DNA of 64,000 nucleotides from NCBI GenBank assembly GCA_030844895.1, contig CM061226.1, positions 117,228,574 through 117,292,573 of the forward strand, read 5' to 3'. Positions 1 to 10,307 of this stretch are shown piece by piece. The DNA comes from Ambrosia x helenae (lineage: Eukaryota; Streptophyta; Magnoliopsida; Asterales; Asteraceae). The position numbers and the translations under genes were made by a program. Below the pieces are notes generated by a model, which was not told the DNA's origin, did no database searches, and was given only the letters and a program-made list of their open reading frames with translations. The first letter of the stretch is position 1, and each line of letters starts with the position of its first letter.

Positions 1-852
1 CTCCTCATACCATTGTCTCGGAGCCTGGTGCAACCCGTAGAGAGCTTTGTTTAACACATAAACCTTATCCCGGTGAATAGGGTCCTCAAAGCCCGGCGGT
101 TGACCTACGTAAACTTCCTCTTTAACCACACCGTAAAGAAAAGCGCTCTTTACATCCATCTGATACACCTTAAATTTCTTCCATGATGCAAACGCGAGGA
201 ACATTCTGATGGCTTCCAAGCGTGCAACCGGTGCATAGATTTCATTGTAGTCGATTCCTTCAACCTGATGAAAACCTTGAACAACCAAACGAGCTTTGTT
301 TCGCACTATGACTCCTCTGTCATCCTTCTTGCATTTAAACACCCATTTGGTACCAATTTTCTTTCTTCCAGGGGGCAAATCTGTTAGGGTCCATACACCA
401 AGTTTCTGGAATTGTAATAACTCCTCCTGCATTGCTTCCACCCAGGTGTCATCCAAAAGAGCATCCTTGTATGTCCGCGGCTCGACCTGCGAAACATAAC
501 AAGCAAATGACCAGTCATTTTGAAAACCAGATTTCTGAATTTTGGCATATAAAGCAAGGTTGCCAATGTTTTCTGGTGCTTGAGCATTTCTCAGCTGCCC
601 TCTTGTCATCACACTGCTACCAGGATCACCAATAACCTGTTCAAGCGGGTGTATCCGATGTATCCGAGATTCCGGATAATCAGGTACTTGTACTCCCGTT
701 TGAGTTGTCAAATTCTCTGTAGAAACCAGATCATTACCCACATTCGATGTTGAAGCATCAGTATTAGATGGGTTCACTGGTGGTGTCACTGTAGCGTTGT
801 CCAGAATAGTTTCACTTGTTGCATCATCGTCTTCATATTCTGATTCTGATGA
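1..852 (-). pseudogene. pol: Copia RT N-terminal part, continues beyond the window
   Basis: Minus-strand translation gives the linker after integrase and the start of the RVT_2 reverse transcriptase. Visible motifs are ARLVVQGF, GIDYNEIYAPVARLEAIR, YQMDVKSAFLYG (the first catalytic Asp block), EEVYVGQPPGFEDP and KALYGLHQAPRQWYEE at the window edge. The YVDD box and RNase H lie outside. This segment is one frame away from the PR-INT ORF that ends at 786. The acidic linker (SESEYEDDD) resumes near 852, so one base has been lost or gained around 850-855. Without that shift PR-INT and RT would be one polyprotein. Confidence 0.85.
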
Positions 853-2387
853 TTAAGCGATGTAGAAGCCTCTTGGAACACCTCTTCTTCCAATACAGGA
901 GCAGTGGTATCATTAGAAGCTGTTTGTGGGTTTACCGTGATCGGACGCACTAACGGTGAAGTTACGGCATTTTCGACCTCGTAGTATAAGCGAAGTACAA
1001 CTTCTTCAACCATGCTATCTAGATTGAATGATTCAAAGAAATCTTTGTAATCAAACATCCAATCTGGTCCTCCACCCTGTACATTTTGTGTATATCTTTG
1101 AACTTCGACATTAGTCCACTCCTCGACTTTTCTAGTTCTTTTGTTGAATACCCGTTTTAATGGGGTTGCATATCCAACAAAATAACCTTCTTCAGCCTTT
1201 GGTGCAAACTTCTCCGAAGGATTCAGCATTGTACACGGGGCACCAAATGGTTCTAGATACTCCGAATTCGGCTTGCGTCGGTTCAACAGCTCATAAGAAG
1301 TCTTGCCAAATTTCTTCACTGTCAAAACACGGTTAAGAGTATAACATGCCGCGTAAATAGCTTCGTTCCAGAACATGACTGGAAGATTTGAATCCGCAAG
1401 CATAGTTCTCGCCGTCTCTATAAGAGTCCTGTTCTTTCTCTCTGCGACACCGTTCTGCTGGGGTGTATACGGAGCGCTATATTCATGATGAATTCCTTTG
1501 TTCGCACAAAGATCCTCCATCTGAGCGTTTTTGAACTCCGTCCCATTGTCACTCCGGATTCTTTTGATCTTCAGACCATATATATTCTCCAGACGTGTAA
1601 ACAGAATCTTCAAGTTATCAAAAGTGTCGCTTTTCTGATGCAAACACATTACCCATGAAAATCTTGAATAATCATCAGTCACCACAAGACAGTATAACTC
1701 CCCGGCATGACTTTTACGTCTGACTGGACCGAATAAATCCATATGCAAACGTTCAAGTGGCAGCTCAACAGAATTAACTTTCTTTGGTCTATGGGATTGT
1801 TTGTGCTGCTTTCCCTTCTTGCAACTGATACACTTGTCATTCAGATGGAAGTGTTTGACATTAACTCCCGTGACAAGTTCATTCTTCACAAGCTGATTCA
1901 TCTTTCGCAAATGGATGTGTCCCATTCTCCTGTGCCACATAATGGATTCTTTTTCTGTAGCCTTGGAGAGGAAACACGTGACTTGGCCATGGGTGGTCAT
2001 TGCTTTGGACATGTCGAGAATATACAAGTTGTTAACTCTCGGTGCCTTCAGCATCACCCACTCTTTCGGTAGCTCAAACCCAGGTTTCAAGATGTAACAG
2101 GATTTGTCATCAAAATACACAGAAAATTGTTTATCACAAATTTGACTAACATTGAGCAAATTATAGTCTATCTGTTTCACATAAGAAATCCGCTCAAATG
2201 TTACGACCCCATTGCTTACACTACCCTCCATAGTAATGTAGCCTCCCTTATTACCAGCAAATGCCACATAACCTCCGTTAATGTTTTTGATGTCAAAGAG
2301 TAGCGTGAGGTCCCCTGTCATGTGACCAGAAGCTCCACTGTCAACAATCCATAGGCTGCTAACAGGGCCAGCTGGAGCTCCCTGCAC
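786..2387 (-). CDS. pol: Copia protease-integrase part of pol
   Basis: An open frame of 533 codons. The aspartic protease active site is WIVDSGASGHMTG near residue 15. A GAG-pre-integrase zinc module (WHRRMGH, then CISCKKGK) lies near residues 150-195. The integrase core follows with LHMDLFGP (first Asp), RSDNGTEF (second Asp) and PQQNGVAERKNRTL (catalytic Glu). The frame is open upstream of the listed start: in-frame codons continue to about 2411, overlapping the gag stop, so pol is probably reached by frameshift or was once fused to gag. The last ~25 codons are out of frame with the authentic linker because of the indel near 850. Enzyme: cleaves the polyprotein and inserts the cDNA. Confidence 0.88.
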   Translation of the reverse strand: MQGAPAGPVSSLWIVDSGASGHMTGDLTLLFDIKNINGGYVAFAGNKGGYITMEGSVSNGVVTFERISYVKQIDYNLLNVSQICDKQFSVYFDDKSCYILKPGFELPKEWVMLKAPRVNNLYILDMSKAMTTHGQVTCFLSKATEKESIMWHRRMGHIHLRKMNQLVKNELVTGVNVKHFHLNDKCISCKKGKQHKQSHRPKKVNSVELPLERLHMDLFGPVRRKSHAGELYCLVVTDDYSRFSWVMCLHQKSDTFDNLKILFTRLENIYGLKIKRIRSDNGTEFKNAQMEDLCANKGIHHEYSAPYTPQQNGVAERKNRTLIETARTMLADSNLPVMFWNEAIYAACYTLNRVLTVKKFGKTSYELLNRRKPNSEYLEPFGAPCTMLNPSEKFAPKAEEGYFVGYATPLKRVFNKRTRKVEEWTNVEVQRYTQNVQGGGPDWMFDYKDFFESFNLDSMVEEVVLRLYYEVENAVTSPLVRPITVNPQTASNDTTAPVLEEEVFQEASTSLNHQNQNMKTMMQQVKLFWTTLQ

Positions 2388-2403
2388 ATTTAAAGTAAAG
2401 CAG

Positions 2404-5223
2404 TTAGTTCTTTCGGGGGACCCAAGCCTGTTTGGTCTTGGGTCTTTGAACAGGTTGTTTCAAAGAGTCTTTTGAATCACAAACATCTTGGGTTACTTCA
2501 ACCCCTTTCTTCTCACTTACAATTTCCTTTTTCTCATTCTTCTCACTCTGTGAAGTAGAGGCTCCTTCAGATTCCTTAGATGACCAAGATTGCTCAGATC
2601 GTTTCAAGATCCGAATCTGAGATTTTGAAGTCTCAGTCGGTTTCTTTACTTCTTCTTTAAAAGCAACCTTCTTGGTTACCTTCTCTGATTTAACAGAGAC
2701 AGGTCCAACTGCTTGTTTACCATTAGGTTTAGGAGCTACCTTTTTGGTATCAACAGTTGAGTTCATCATAGGTTTCTTAACAGATTTATCAGTGGTCATC
2801 CGGTTGCGCGTATCATACGTCATTGGACGGTTTTCCCTCTTGTTATAAAAACTGTTTTGATTATGATAAAATTCTTGTTGGGGAAAATGCCGTCTCTGTT
2901 GATAGCCGTAGTTGTCAACCGGATACTCATGATATTGCCTCATCTCCACCTCGTGCCTTTTGTGTCGTACATACGGGCAGGCGGCAAGTAAATGTCCCCG
3001 TTCCCCGCACTTATAACACGCACGGTATTCCTCATAGTTTTCCTTGATCGGCGACTTGGAAAAGCTAGCAATGGGATATCGATCAACCATGCATTGTTTC
3101 CTTAAACTCTCAGGAGCTGGGTCCTTTGAGTAAGTCGGTTCAATAAAACTATTTTCTTTATGAACAGGCAAAACAAATTGTGTGACATTGACCTTAGCCT
3201 CTTTATCCGAATAAATTTTGTCTAAAATCTCTTGAGGAATGTCATTGGTCCTTTCAAATTTTGGAAACCAAATCGTACTTTCCTGCCAGATCTTTTCAAT
3301 TTTTGAATAATTGACAAACTTTATCGGATATTCATCATCTGATAAAAGCTTATCGGAGCCTTGCATCCGATAGAAGATTTTGACAGGTTTATCACACGAT
3401 TCATTACTCACATCATCGGTTTTCTCAGATTTTAGCTCATTTTTCTTTGCTACCGGTTTAACCACCTTTTTCTCAATTTTAGTTTCAACTTTCTTTTCAA
3501 CCAGTTTCCTCACATTTTTCTCAACCTTCTTTACCTCTTTCTTTTCAAAACTCTTACCAACAAACTTTTCATTTTTCTTAACCTCATTTTTACGATGAGC
3601 ATTTGCCATTGGATGAATGATCTGAGACGGTGAGACTGGCTCAGTAGTGATTATATGATTTTCATCAGGGATATCACTATCACTTTCAACTGTCTCAGAT
3701 GACTCATCTTCTTCATCTGAATCATCAGTAGCGACCACACCCTCACTATTTCCCAGTACTGGTCTCACATCAGAATATGGATCCCCGACACTGGAAGTGT
3801 TAGGCTCATTTTCTGATGTGGAATCAGGGTTGATTAAAGTCTCCGGTGGTATTGCATGTAAAGTGTGATTCTCAAACAATACCGGAGATGGAACTGACTT
3901 ATAGTTTGCACTATTATTCTGGGAGGGTTCTTCAATGATATGGTCGACTACATATGCTATGTGCTTGTAACTTTCTAATTTCTTGTTAACTTTTTCCGCA
4001 AAGCACTTGATGGTTGCCATTTCCAATTTAGTGTTTTCCATTTCATTGATGTAATTATTAATGGCAAGTTGTTTAATAGATAATGTCTTTTTCAGTTCAG
4101 ACACATCCTTTTTATAACCATCAAGAACTTTGTTGAAATCTTTTAAGTCCTTTTGATAAATCTGACAATTGATTTTGGCACTCTTAAGTTGGACCTTGAG
4201 AAGCTTGTTTTCATCAGTCAGTTTTTCAAAATCAGCACATTTATCACATTTAACACACGCTTGAGATTGAGTTTCAGAACTTACCGGCTTAGGAGGTTCT
4301 GTCATGGCCATCAAAGCAAAGTGAGCTTCCTTCCCTGCGAAGAATTTGGAGTAGTCAATCTTGGTGCATGCATCATCCACCATACATGACTTGCGGGTCA
4401 TCAGGAAGTCAGCTTCAGCTAACAGTTGGTCAATATCATCATCTAGTGAATTCACACTAGTCTCTGAATCAGATTCACTCTCCATGTCCGAGTAAGCTGA
4501 ATCGTCTTGGTCTCCAACATCAGTGACAGAATCAAGAATCATCCCCGATCTCTTGTCTTCACTTTCAGCAATCACATCTTCATTCACTTCCTCAATCTTC
4601 AACTCCGACACTTTTTCAATCACAACCTCTTCTTCAATTTCCTCATTCTCATCCAAACTCATCTGCTGTGCCACACAAGCAACATTCCCAGCAGTGATCT
4701 CCTCCACCCCCAATTGCATACCAGTCCAGTCAAAACCTTCATCCTTTTGGATCACAAGTGCTTGGTTTTGAGTATCAGTTTGGTTTTGGTTTTGTGTGTT
4801 AGGTGTAGAGATAGGAACTATAGTTCGGTTTGGGTTTTGTTGAGGTTGGTTTTGAGTTGTGGATTGTCTGGTGTTGGTGTTTTGTTGACGGTTCTGATAA
4901 GTGTTTTGTGGTTGAAAGCTTGAGGTGTTTGGACTGTTGTATGACACTTGATTTTGATTTTGGTTTTGTCTATTTTGGTATGTTGAATTGAAAGGGTTTC
5001 GGTTACCTTGTTGTGCTGGCTGTGTGCACTCTCTTTTAAAATGTCCCTTCTCACCACAGTTAAAGCAGGTAACCTTTGCTTTGTTGAATCCGTATGTGGT
5101 GTTGGGAGAGGTTGAGAGATCAGTCCTGCCAGTCTTCTGAATAAAATCAGTGGCTCTCCTCATAATGCTTTCATAGGGTCGAATGAGCCCTGTTCTGGTC
5201 GAAGGGAATTCCTTCAATTCCAC
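2404..5223 (-). CDS. gag: Copia gag with two CCHC zinc knuckles and a coiled coil
   Basis: A 939-codon open frame. Residues 53-66 form a zinc knuckle (CFNCGEKGHFKREC), followed by a Gln/Asn-rich tract. Acidic segments run from about 170 to 280. A likely coiled coil lies near residues 330-410 (ENKLLKVQLKSAK and onward). Then come Ser/Glu-rich and Lys-rich segments, a second knuckle (CYKCGERGHLLAAC, about residue 737) and a basic tail ending QAWVPRKN. The capsid-like N-terminus normally before the first knuckle is missing. The first ~18 codons (5223-5168) are the neighbouring gypsy LTR read in frame, so the apparent start is an artefact of the fusion. It ends 17 bases before the PR-INT ORF in a different frame. 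Role: RNA binding and particle assembly. Confidence 0.82.
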   Translation of the reverse strand: MELKEFPSTRTGLIRPYESIMRRATDFIQKTGRTDLSTSPNTTYGFNKAKVTCFNCGEKGHFKRECTQPAQQGNRNPFNSTYQNRQNQNQNQVSYNSPNTSSFQPQNTYQNRQQNTNTRQSTTQNQPQQNPNRTIVPISTPNTQNQNQTDTQNQALVIQKDEGFDWTGMQLGVEEITAGNVACVAQQMSLDENEEIEEEVVIEKVSELKIEEVNEDVIAESEDKRSGMILDSVTDVGDQDDSAYSDMESESDSETSVNSLDDDIDQLLAEADFLMTRKSCMVDDACTKIDYSKFFAGKEAHFALMAMTEPPKPVSSETQSQACVKCDKCADFEKLTDENKLLKVQLKSAKINCQIYQKDLKDFNKVLDGYKKDVSELKKTLSIKQLAINNYINEMENTKLEMATIKCFAEKVNKKLESYKHIAYVVDHIIEEPSQNNSANYKSVPSPVLFENHTLHAIPPETLINPDSTSENEPNTSSVGDPYSDVRPVLGNSEGVVATDDSDEEDESSETVESDSDIPDENHIITTEPVSPSQIIHPMANAHRKNEVKKNEKFVGKSFEKKEVKKVEKNVRKLVEKKVETKIEKKVVKPVAKKNELKSEKTDDVSNESCDKPVKIFYRMQGSDKLLSDDEYPIKFVNYSKIEKIWQESTIWFPKFERTNDIPQEILDKIYSDKEAKVNVTQFVLPVHKENSFIEPTYSKDPAPESLRKQCMVDRYPIASFSKSPIKENYEEYRACYKCGERGHLLAACPYVRHKRHEVEMRQYHEYPVDNYGYQQRRHFPQQEFYHNQNSFYNKRENRPMTYDTRNRMTTDKSVKKPMMNSTVDTKKVAPKPNGKQAVGPVSVKSEKVTKKVAFKEEVKKPTETSKSQIRILKRSEQSWSSKESEGASTSQSEKNEKKEIVSEKKGVEVTQDVCDSKDSLKQPVQRPKTKQAWVPRKN

Positions 5224-5690
5224 TTCCCTGGTTCGCCCATCTACAAAGGGTCGAACCAGAAAATTTCTCTCCTTCGACCACTCGAAGTGGTCGAACCAGG
5301 ATTCCTTTTTGACTAGTTTTCCAGTTTGTCGTGTTTAACGCTTTCTAACACATTTTAACACATAAGCATGCATCCTTAGTCTATATTTAACATATTTAAG
5401 CATAGATAATCATTTACACATCATTTAAACACATCTATGTATATAATCCACCACACGACCCATAATCTACACATATACTTAATTAGTTCATGTAATGTCA
5501 CCAACAACGGAACCCGGTACTAGTGTATTACCAAAACGACTCCCAATGATCCTCCAGATCACTGTACTCTGGACAATCCTAACTTGACCCGACTCAACTA
5601 ACCCAGTTAAGTTTGTTTATAAATGTTTCTCGCTAAGGTAGACTTAGATGTTACTAATATGTTTAAGCCGAACATGCCGGGTGTCACATC
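5168..5690 (-). repeat. Truncated 3' LTR of the Tekay-like element
   Basis: This matches 13084-13603 almost base for base; by eye I count about six substitutions and one 2-bp indel over ~520 bp. It ends ...GGGTGTCACA at 5690, like the full LTR. Immediately right of it is the minus-strand polypurine tract (plus strand tcatccccacgtt, 5691-5703), as expected just upstream of a 3' LTR. About 2.06 kb of this LTR is missing on the left, where copia gag begins. Confidence 0.92.
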
Positions 5691-5824
5691 ATCCCCACGT
5701 TGAAAGAATTTTCGTCCCGAAAATTGCGCAAAGCCCCAAAAGAAAGGAACGAAAAGAACAGAACGAAAAGAAAATTACCGGATGTCACATCATCCCCACG
5801 TTGAAAGGAATCTCAACCCGAGAT

Positions 5825-6143
5825 TCATTCCGTTTCAACAGTAACATGCCTCGATTCAAACGCGCGTTTTGGAAAAAGATGAGGATACTTAGCTTTCATC
5901 TGATCCTCCCGTTCCATGTGAACTCCGGTCGACGGTTCGAGTTCCAACGGACTTTAACGATACGGATTTTACTCCGACGAAGGCTACGAATCTTGTAGTC
6001 GAGAATCTCGACAGGTTCCTCCACAATGCGAAGACGATCATCAACCTTGATCTCTTCCAGTGGTACAATGAGAGATTCATCAGCCAAACACTTCTTCAAG
6101 TTAGACACATGGAAGACGTTGTGCACACTACCGAGCTCCGCCG
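5825..6143 (-). pseudogene. pol: Tekay integrase C-terminus and chromodomain, frame-broken
   Basis: Minus-strand reading gives VHNVFHVSNLKKCLADES (end of integrase), then PVEILDYKIRSLRRSKIRI and VKVRWNSNRRPEFTW, a chromodomain-type segment thought to steer integration toward heterochromatin. It is out of frame with the main pol ORF because one C is missing near 6143 (TTACGGCGG where the family reading needs one more base). A second one-base loss near 5914, just after the FTW motif, moves the tail into another frame. That frame then stays open to a natural-looking stop at 5825-5827. Both breaks are inferred from frame continuity. Confidence 0.8.
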
Positions 6144-8309
6144 TAAGTCAAGTCTGTATGCCACCGGTCCAATCCGATCCAGGATTGCGAATGGTCCGAC
6201 ATATCGAGGGTTAAGCTTGCCACGCTTTCCAAAGCGTATGACGCCCTTCCATGGTGAAACTTTCAGAAGTACTTTGTCCCCAACCCGGAACTCTAAAGCT
6301 TTTCGACGGCGATCGGCATAGCTCTTCTGACGATCCCGTGCAGCAGCCAAACGTTGACGGATCTGTACGATTTTCTCCGAAGTTTCGTACATGAGTTCCG
6401 GACCAGTGAGCTGGCTCTCGCCCACCTCGGCCCAACAAAGTGGTGATCGGCATTTCCGTCCGTAAAGAGCCTCGAACGGAGCTGCCTTGATGCTAGAGTG
6501 ATAGCTGTTGTTGTAGGAGAACTCCACTAACGGCAGGTGGATCTCCCAACTTTTGCCAAAATCGATAACACATGCCCGAAGCATGTCTTCCAAGGTTTGA
6601 ATCGTCCGCTCACTCTGTCCATCAGTTTGCGGATGATAAGCCGTACTCATATCCAACTGAGTACCTAAAGCCTTGTGCAGAGCCTTCCAGAATCGCGAAG
6701 CGAAACGAGAATCACGATCAGAGATAATAGAAACAGGCACCCCGTGCCGAGCAACCACCTCCTTAAGGTAAAGTCGAGCCAACCGCTCGAGTCCATCGGT
6801 TTCCTTAATAGGTATAAAACGCGCCGATTTTGTCAGCCGGTCAACAATCACCCAGATCATATCGTAACCACTAGGTGACCTTGGCAGCTTGGTGACAAAA
6901 TCCATCGTGATTCGTTCCCACTTCCATTCCGGAACCTCTGGTTGTTGCAGGAGACCAGATGGCCTCTGATACTCCACCTTGACTTTAGCACAAGTCAAAC
7001 ATTTGCTGACGTAAGAAGCTATGTCAGCTTTCATGTTCGGCCACCAATAAAGTATCTTCAAATCCCGATACATCTTATCGGAGCCAGGGTGAATAGAATA
7101 CCGGGATTTGTGAGCTTCATCCAAAACAAGCTCGCGCAATCCCCCGAACAATGGGACCCAAACACGTCCCGAAAAATAGTGTAATCCATCGGTCCTGAGC
7201 TCAAGATGCTTGTCAGCACCGTGCATCGTTTCAGCCTTAAGGTTTTCCTCCTTCAAGGCTTCCAACTGTGCAGAACGGATTTGGTCAGGCAACGACGAAT
7301 GAATGGTGAGCTGTAAGGCTCGAACACGACGAGGATTCGCAGACTCCTTCCTGCTCAAGGCGTCCGCCACAACGTTCGCCTTGCCAGGATGGTATTTGAT
7401 GGCATAGTCATAATCGTTCAGGAGTTCTACCCAGCGACGCTGCCGCATGTTCAACACCTTCTGGTCGAAAATATGCTGAAGACTCTTGTGATCGGTATAT
7501 ACTTCACACTTGGTACCGTACAAGTAATGTCTCCAGATTTTCAACGCAAAGACTACCGCACCCAGTTCCAAGTCATGAGTAGTGTAGTTCTTCTCATGAA
7601 CTTTGAGTTGGCGAGAAGCATAGGCAATAAGCTTTCCGCGCTGCATCAACACGCAACCGAGACCACGAATAGAAGCATCACAGTACACAACAAAGTCGTC
7701 CGTACCCTCTGGCAAATATAAGATAGGTGCAGAACAAAGTTTAAGCTTCAGCATCTGAAATGCTGATTCTTGTGGTTCATCCCAGTCGAACTTTCGGTCT
7801 TTCTGGGTAAGAGCAGTGAGGGGTTGAGCGATCTTCGAAAATCCCTCAATAAAGCGACGATAGTAACCCGCAAGACCTAGGAATTGCCGCACCTCAGATG
7901 GCGTCTTTGGTGCTTCCCAGTCTTTAATAGCTTCGATCTTAGCCGGATCGACATGAATTCCCAGTTCATTCACCACATGTCCTAGGAATTGAACTTCACG
8001 TAACCAGAAATCACACTTTGAGAACTTAGCATACAACTGCTCCTGTCTCAAAAGTTCCAAGACCAACCGCAGATGTTCCTCATGATCCGCCTTGTTCTTG
8101 GAGTAAATCAGAATGTCGTCAATGAACACGATGACGAACTTATCAAGGTAAGGTTTGCAAACGCGGTTCATCAAATCCATGAACACCGCCGGTGCGTTAG
8201 TGAGGCCGAAAGGCATGACCAAGAACTCAAAATGGCCATAGCGAGTGCGAAAAGCAGTCTTCTGAATGTCAGCCTCCCTGACGCGCAACTGGTGATAACC
8301 GGACCGCAA
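6096..8309 (-). pseudogene. pol: Tekay pol: RT, RNase H, integrase
   Basis: A 737-codon frame. RT shows RSGYHQLRV, FGLTNAPAVFMDLMN and the catalytic FIDDILIYS near residue 65; RNase H shows VYCDASIRGLGCVL and YTDHKSLQHIF; integrase shows an H2C2 module (HPGSDKM...CLTCAKVK), then MDFVTKLP, SDRDSRFAS and HPQTDGQSERTIQTLEDMLR (D,D,E). Its first codon is not the true start. It is in the same frame as the upstream gag-PR ORF, separated only by a TAG codon at 8337-8339 inside the RT (DDLFDQL then stop then GSSYYSKIDL). The last ~15 codons are out of frame (see 5825-6143). Enzymes: copies RNA to DNA, degrades the RNA and inserts the copy. Confidence 0.93.
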
Positions 8310-8336
8310 ATCAATCTTCGAATAGTAGCTGGAGCC

Positions 8337-10295
8337 CTAAAGCTGGTCAAAGAGATCATCAATGCGAGGAAGAGGATAACGATTCTTGATGGTCGCTTTG
8401 TTCAGCTCACGATAATCAATACACATGCGAAGACTTCCGTCCTTCTTCTTCACAAACAAAATAGGAGCTCCCCACGGGGAAGAACTCGGTCGGATGAAAC
8501 CCTTTTCCAAGAGTTCCTGTAACTGGGTGGACAGCTCTTGCATCTCGGGAGGTGCAAGACGATATGGAGCTCGGGCAATAGGAGCTGCGCCCGGAGTGAG
8601 ATCAATACCAAACTCAACCTGACGATGGGGAGGAAGACCAGGTAAATCGTCAGGAAACATATCAGAAAAGTCACGAACCACCGGAATATCCTCGATCTTC
8701 TTCTCATCGTCAGTAGAAACGTTAACAAGCGCCAGAATGGTCGAACAGCCCTTCCGAAGATACTTACGGGCTTTCATGCTAGAAATGATACTCAGCGGAG
8801 CACCGCTTTTCTCGCCACGAACCGAAAGAATCTCTCCATCAGGGAGAGGGATCTGAATAACCTTGTCAAAACAAACGATCTCCGCGCGATACAACGACAA
8901 CCAATCCATGCCAACCACGACATCAAAACTACCCAGGGGTACCGGCATAAGGTCAATGGGGAAAGACAAACCTGACAGTTCCAAGCGACATTCCCTAAGG
9001 GTGTGTGTCGCTTCGATTTTCTTACCGTCAGCCAATTCTATTAAGTACTTAGCCTCTAAAGGTGTGGGTACCATATCTAGCAATCGACTAACATCCAAAG
9101 ATACGAAACTCTTATCGGCACCAGAATCAAATAAGACAGAAACATAGCGATCATTAAGAAGGAACGTACCGGTAACTGTGTCTGGACCCTGCCTAGCCTC
9201 CGCAGATCCAATGACGAAAGCACGTGCAGTCCTGCCTCCGCCACCGTTGTTCCCGTTACCATTTCCACCCCTCCCATTATCGCCCTGCTTCAGTTTGGGA
9301 CAGTCACGCTTGAAATGTCCCGTGTCACCACAGTTATAACACCCCTGCCTCCCCTGAGCAGCAGGAGCAGGAGTAGCCGAAGGAGTCCGAGTTAGGGTAA
9401 GTGCCACCTTGCAATCCTTAGCATGGTGCCCCAACTGATGGCACCGATGACAACGAGCCCTATCACAACCCCCAGAATGGTGAAAACCACACTTGTTACA
9501 CTTGGGATGCTTCCCAATGTACCCACTTGTCTTCTGCCCAGAAGAAGACCCAGATGAATCAAACTTCTTCGCCGGCTGAGCTGGCACCACACTCTTCCCC
9601 ACACTATCCCACTTCCTCTTGTTCCCCTCAGCAACCTTCACAGTAGCACCCTTGGGTGGCAAAACGCCTTCTGCCACCTTCAGGTTAGTCATTCGATGAG
9701 CTGATCGGACAACTTCAGCAATAGTGGGAAGATTCCCAGCAGCCACCAACCCAGCAATCTCGGGCACTAGTCCAGACACATAGTGCTCGATCCTCCTGTA
9801 CTCGGGTGTGTGTAAATCAGGACACAACACCGCCAGCTCATTCCTCCTCACAGTGTATTCCTCAATCTCAGACCCAACCATCTTGTAACTCCAGACCTCA
9901 TGCTCCAACTTCTGTATCTCCTCTCTCGGATAGTGCTCACCTCTCAACAGCTGCACGAACTCCGCCCAATGCATAGCAATAGCCTCCCCCAATCCCATGT
10001 TCTGTGTAGTAGCATTCCACCACGACAGTGCAGGCCCCTCAAATGTCGCAGTAGCATACTTCACCCGGTCCCCAGCAGGACAGTTACACATAACAAACAC
10101 AGATTCCACCTTCTCCAGCCATCGGAGCAGTCCCACCGCTCCCTCAGTTCCAGCGAAGTTATGGGGCTGACAGTCCCGAAACTTCTTATAAGAGCACTGA
10201 GGTGGGGGTGGATTGGCACCAGCACCTGAAACACGGTACACGAGTAAAACACAAACGAAAGGACACGAAACCCAAAAATGAGGCAAGGTCGACAA
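8337..10295 (-). pseudogene. gag-pol: Tekay gag exon 2, protease and RT start
   Basis: A 652-codon frame whose authentic sequence begins at GAGANPPPPQCSYKKF (about 10225). The first ~24 codons of the open frame are intron. Retrotransposon gag domain: HNFAGTEGAVGLLRWLEKVESVF, then ALSWWNATTQ and YTVRRNELAVLCPDL. CCHC knuckles are CHRCHQLGHHAKDC and CYNCGDTGHFKRDC. The protease active site is VLFDSGADKSFVS. RT begins with FVKKKDGSLRMCIDYRELNK. It stops at DDLFDQL with TAG where family members continue, a C-to-T change in a CAG codon (inference). Confidence 0.9.
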
Positions 10296-10307
10296 AAATC
10301 AACTCAC
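10226..10307 (-). other. Predicted 82-nt intron in Tekay gag
   Basis: On the minus strand the sequence reads ATGGGTG|GTGAGTTG ... TGTTTCAG|GTGCTGG. Removing it joins exon 1 (start at 10491, MSGARGGGRR... ending FQAGINAMG) to exon 2 (GAGANPPPP...) in frame, phase 1. Read through, exon 1 enters non-gag residues and stops. Donor and acceptor both fit plant consensus, and the intron is T-rich. Not verified by transcripts. Confidence 0.7.

Larger units (their letters stand above)
1..5167 (-). mobile_element. Truncated Ty1/copia retrotransposon, Sirevirus-like
   Basis: Read on the minus strand, the order is gag (about 5167 to 2404), protease and integrase (2387 to 786), then reverse transcriptase (about 852 to 1, continuing off the left edge). 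This PR-INT-RT order defines Ty1/copia. The RT has the LHQAPRQWYE style that I associate with Sireviruses. The 5' LTR, primer site and gag N-terminus are missing: at 5167/5168 the gag frame runs directly into LTR sequence of the neighbouring gypsy element. The 3' LTR would lie left of the window. Clade placement is inference; the superfamily is certain. Confidence 0.9.

Noticed and set aside
4507..4923. Plus-strand open frames opposite the copia gag
   Set aside because: Shadow frames of low-complexity Gln/Asn and Glu-rich gag sequence.
5168..5223. ATG at 5223 as true copia gag start
   Set aside because: Codons 5223-5168 match the neighbouring gypsy LTR (13084-13139), so the start is created by the fusion.
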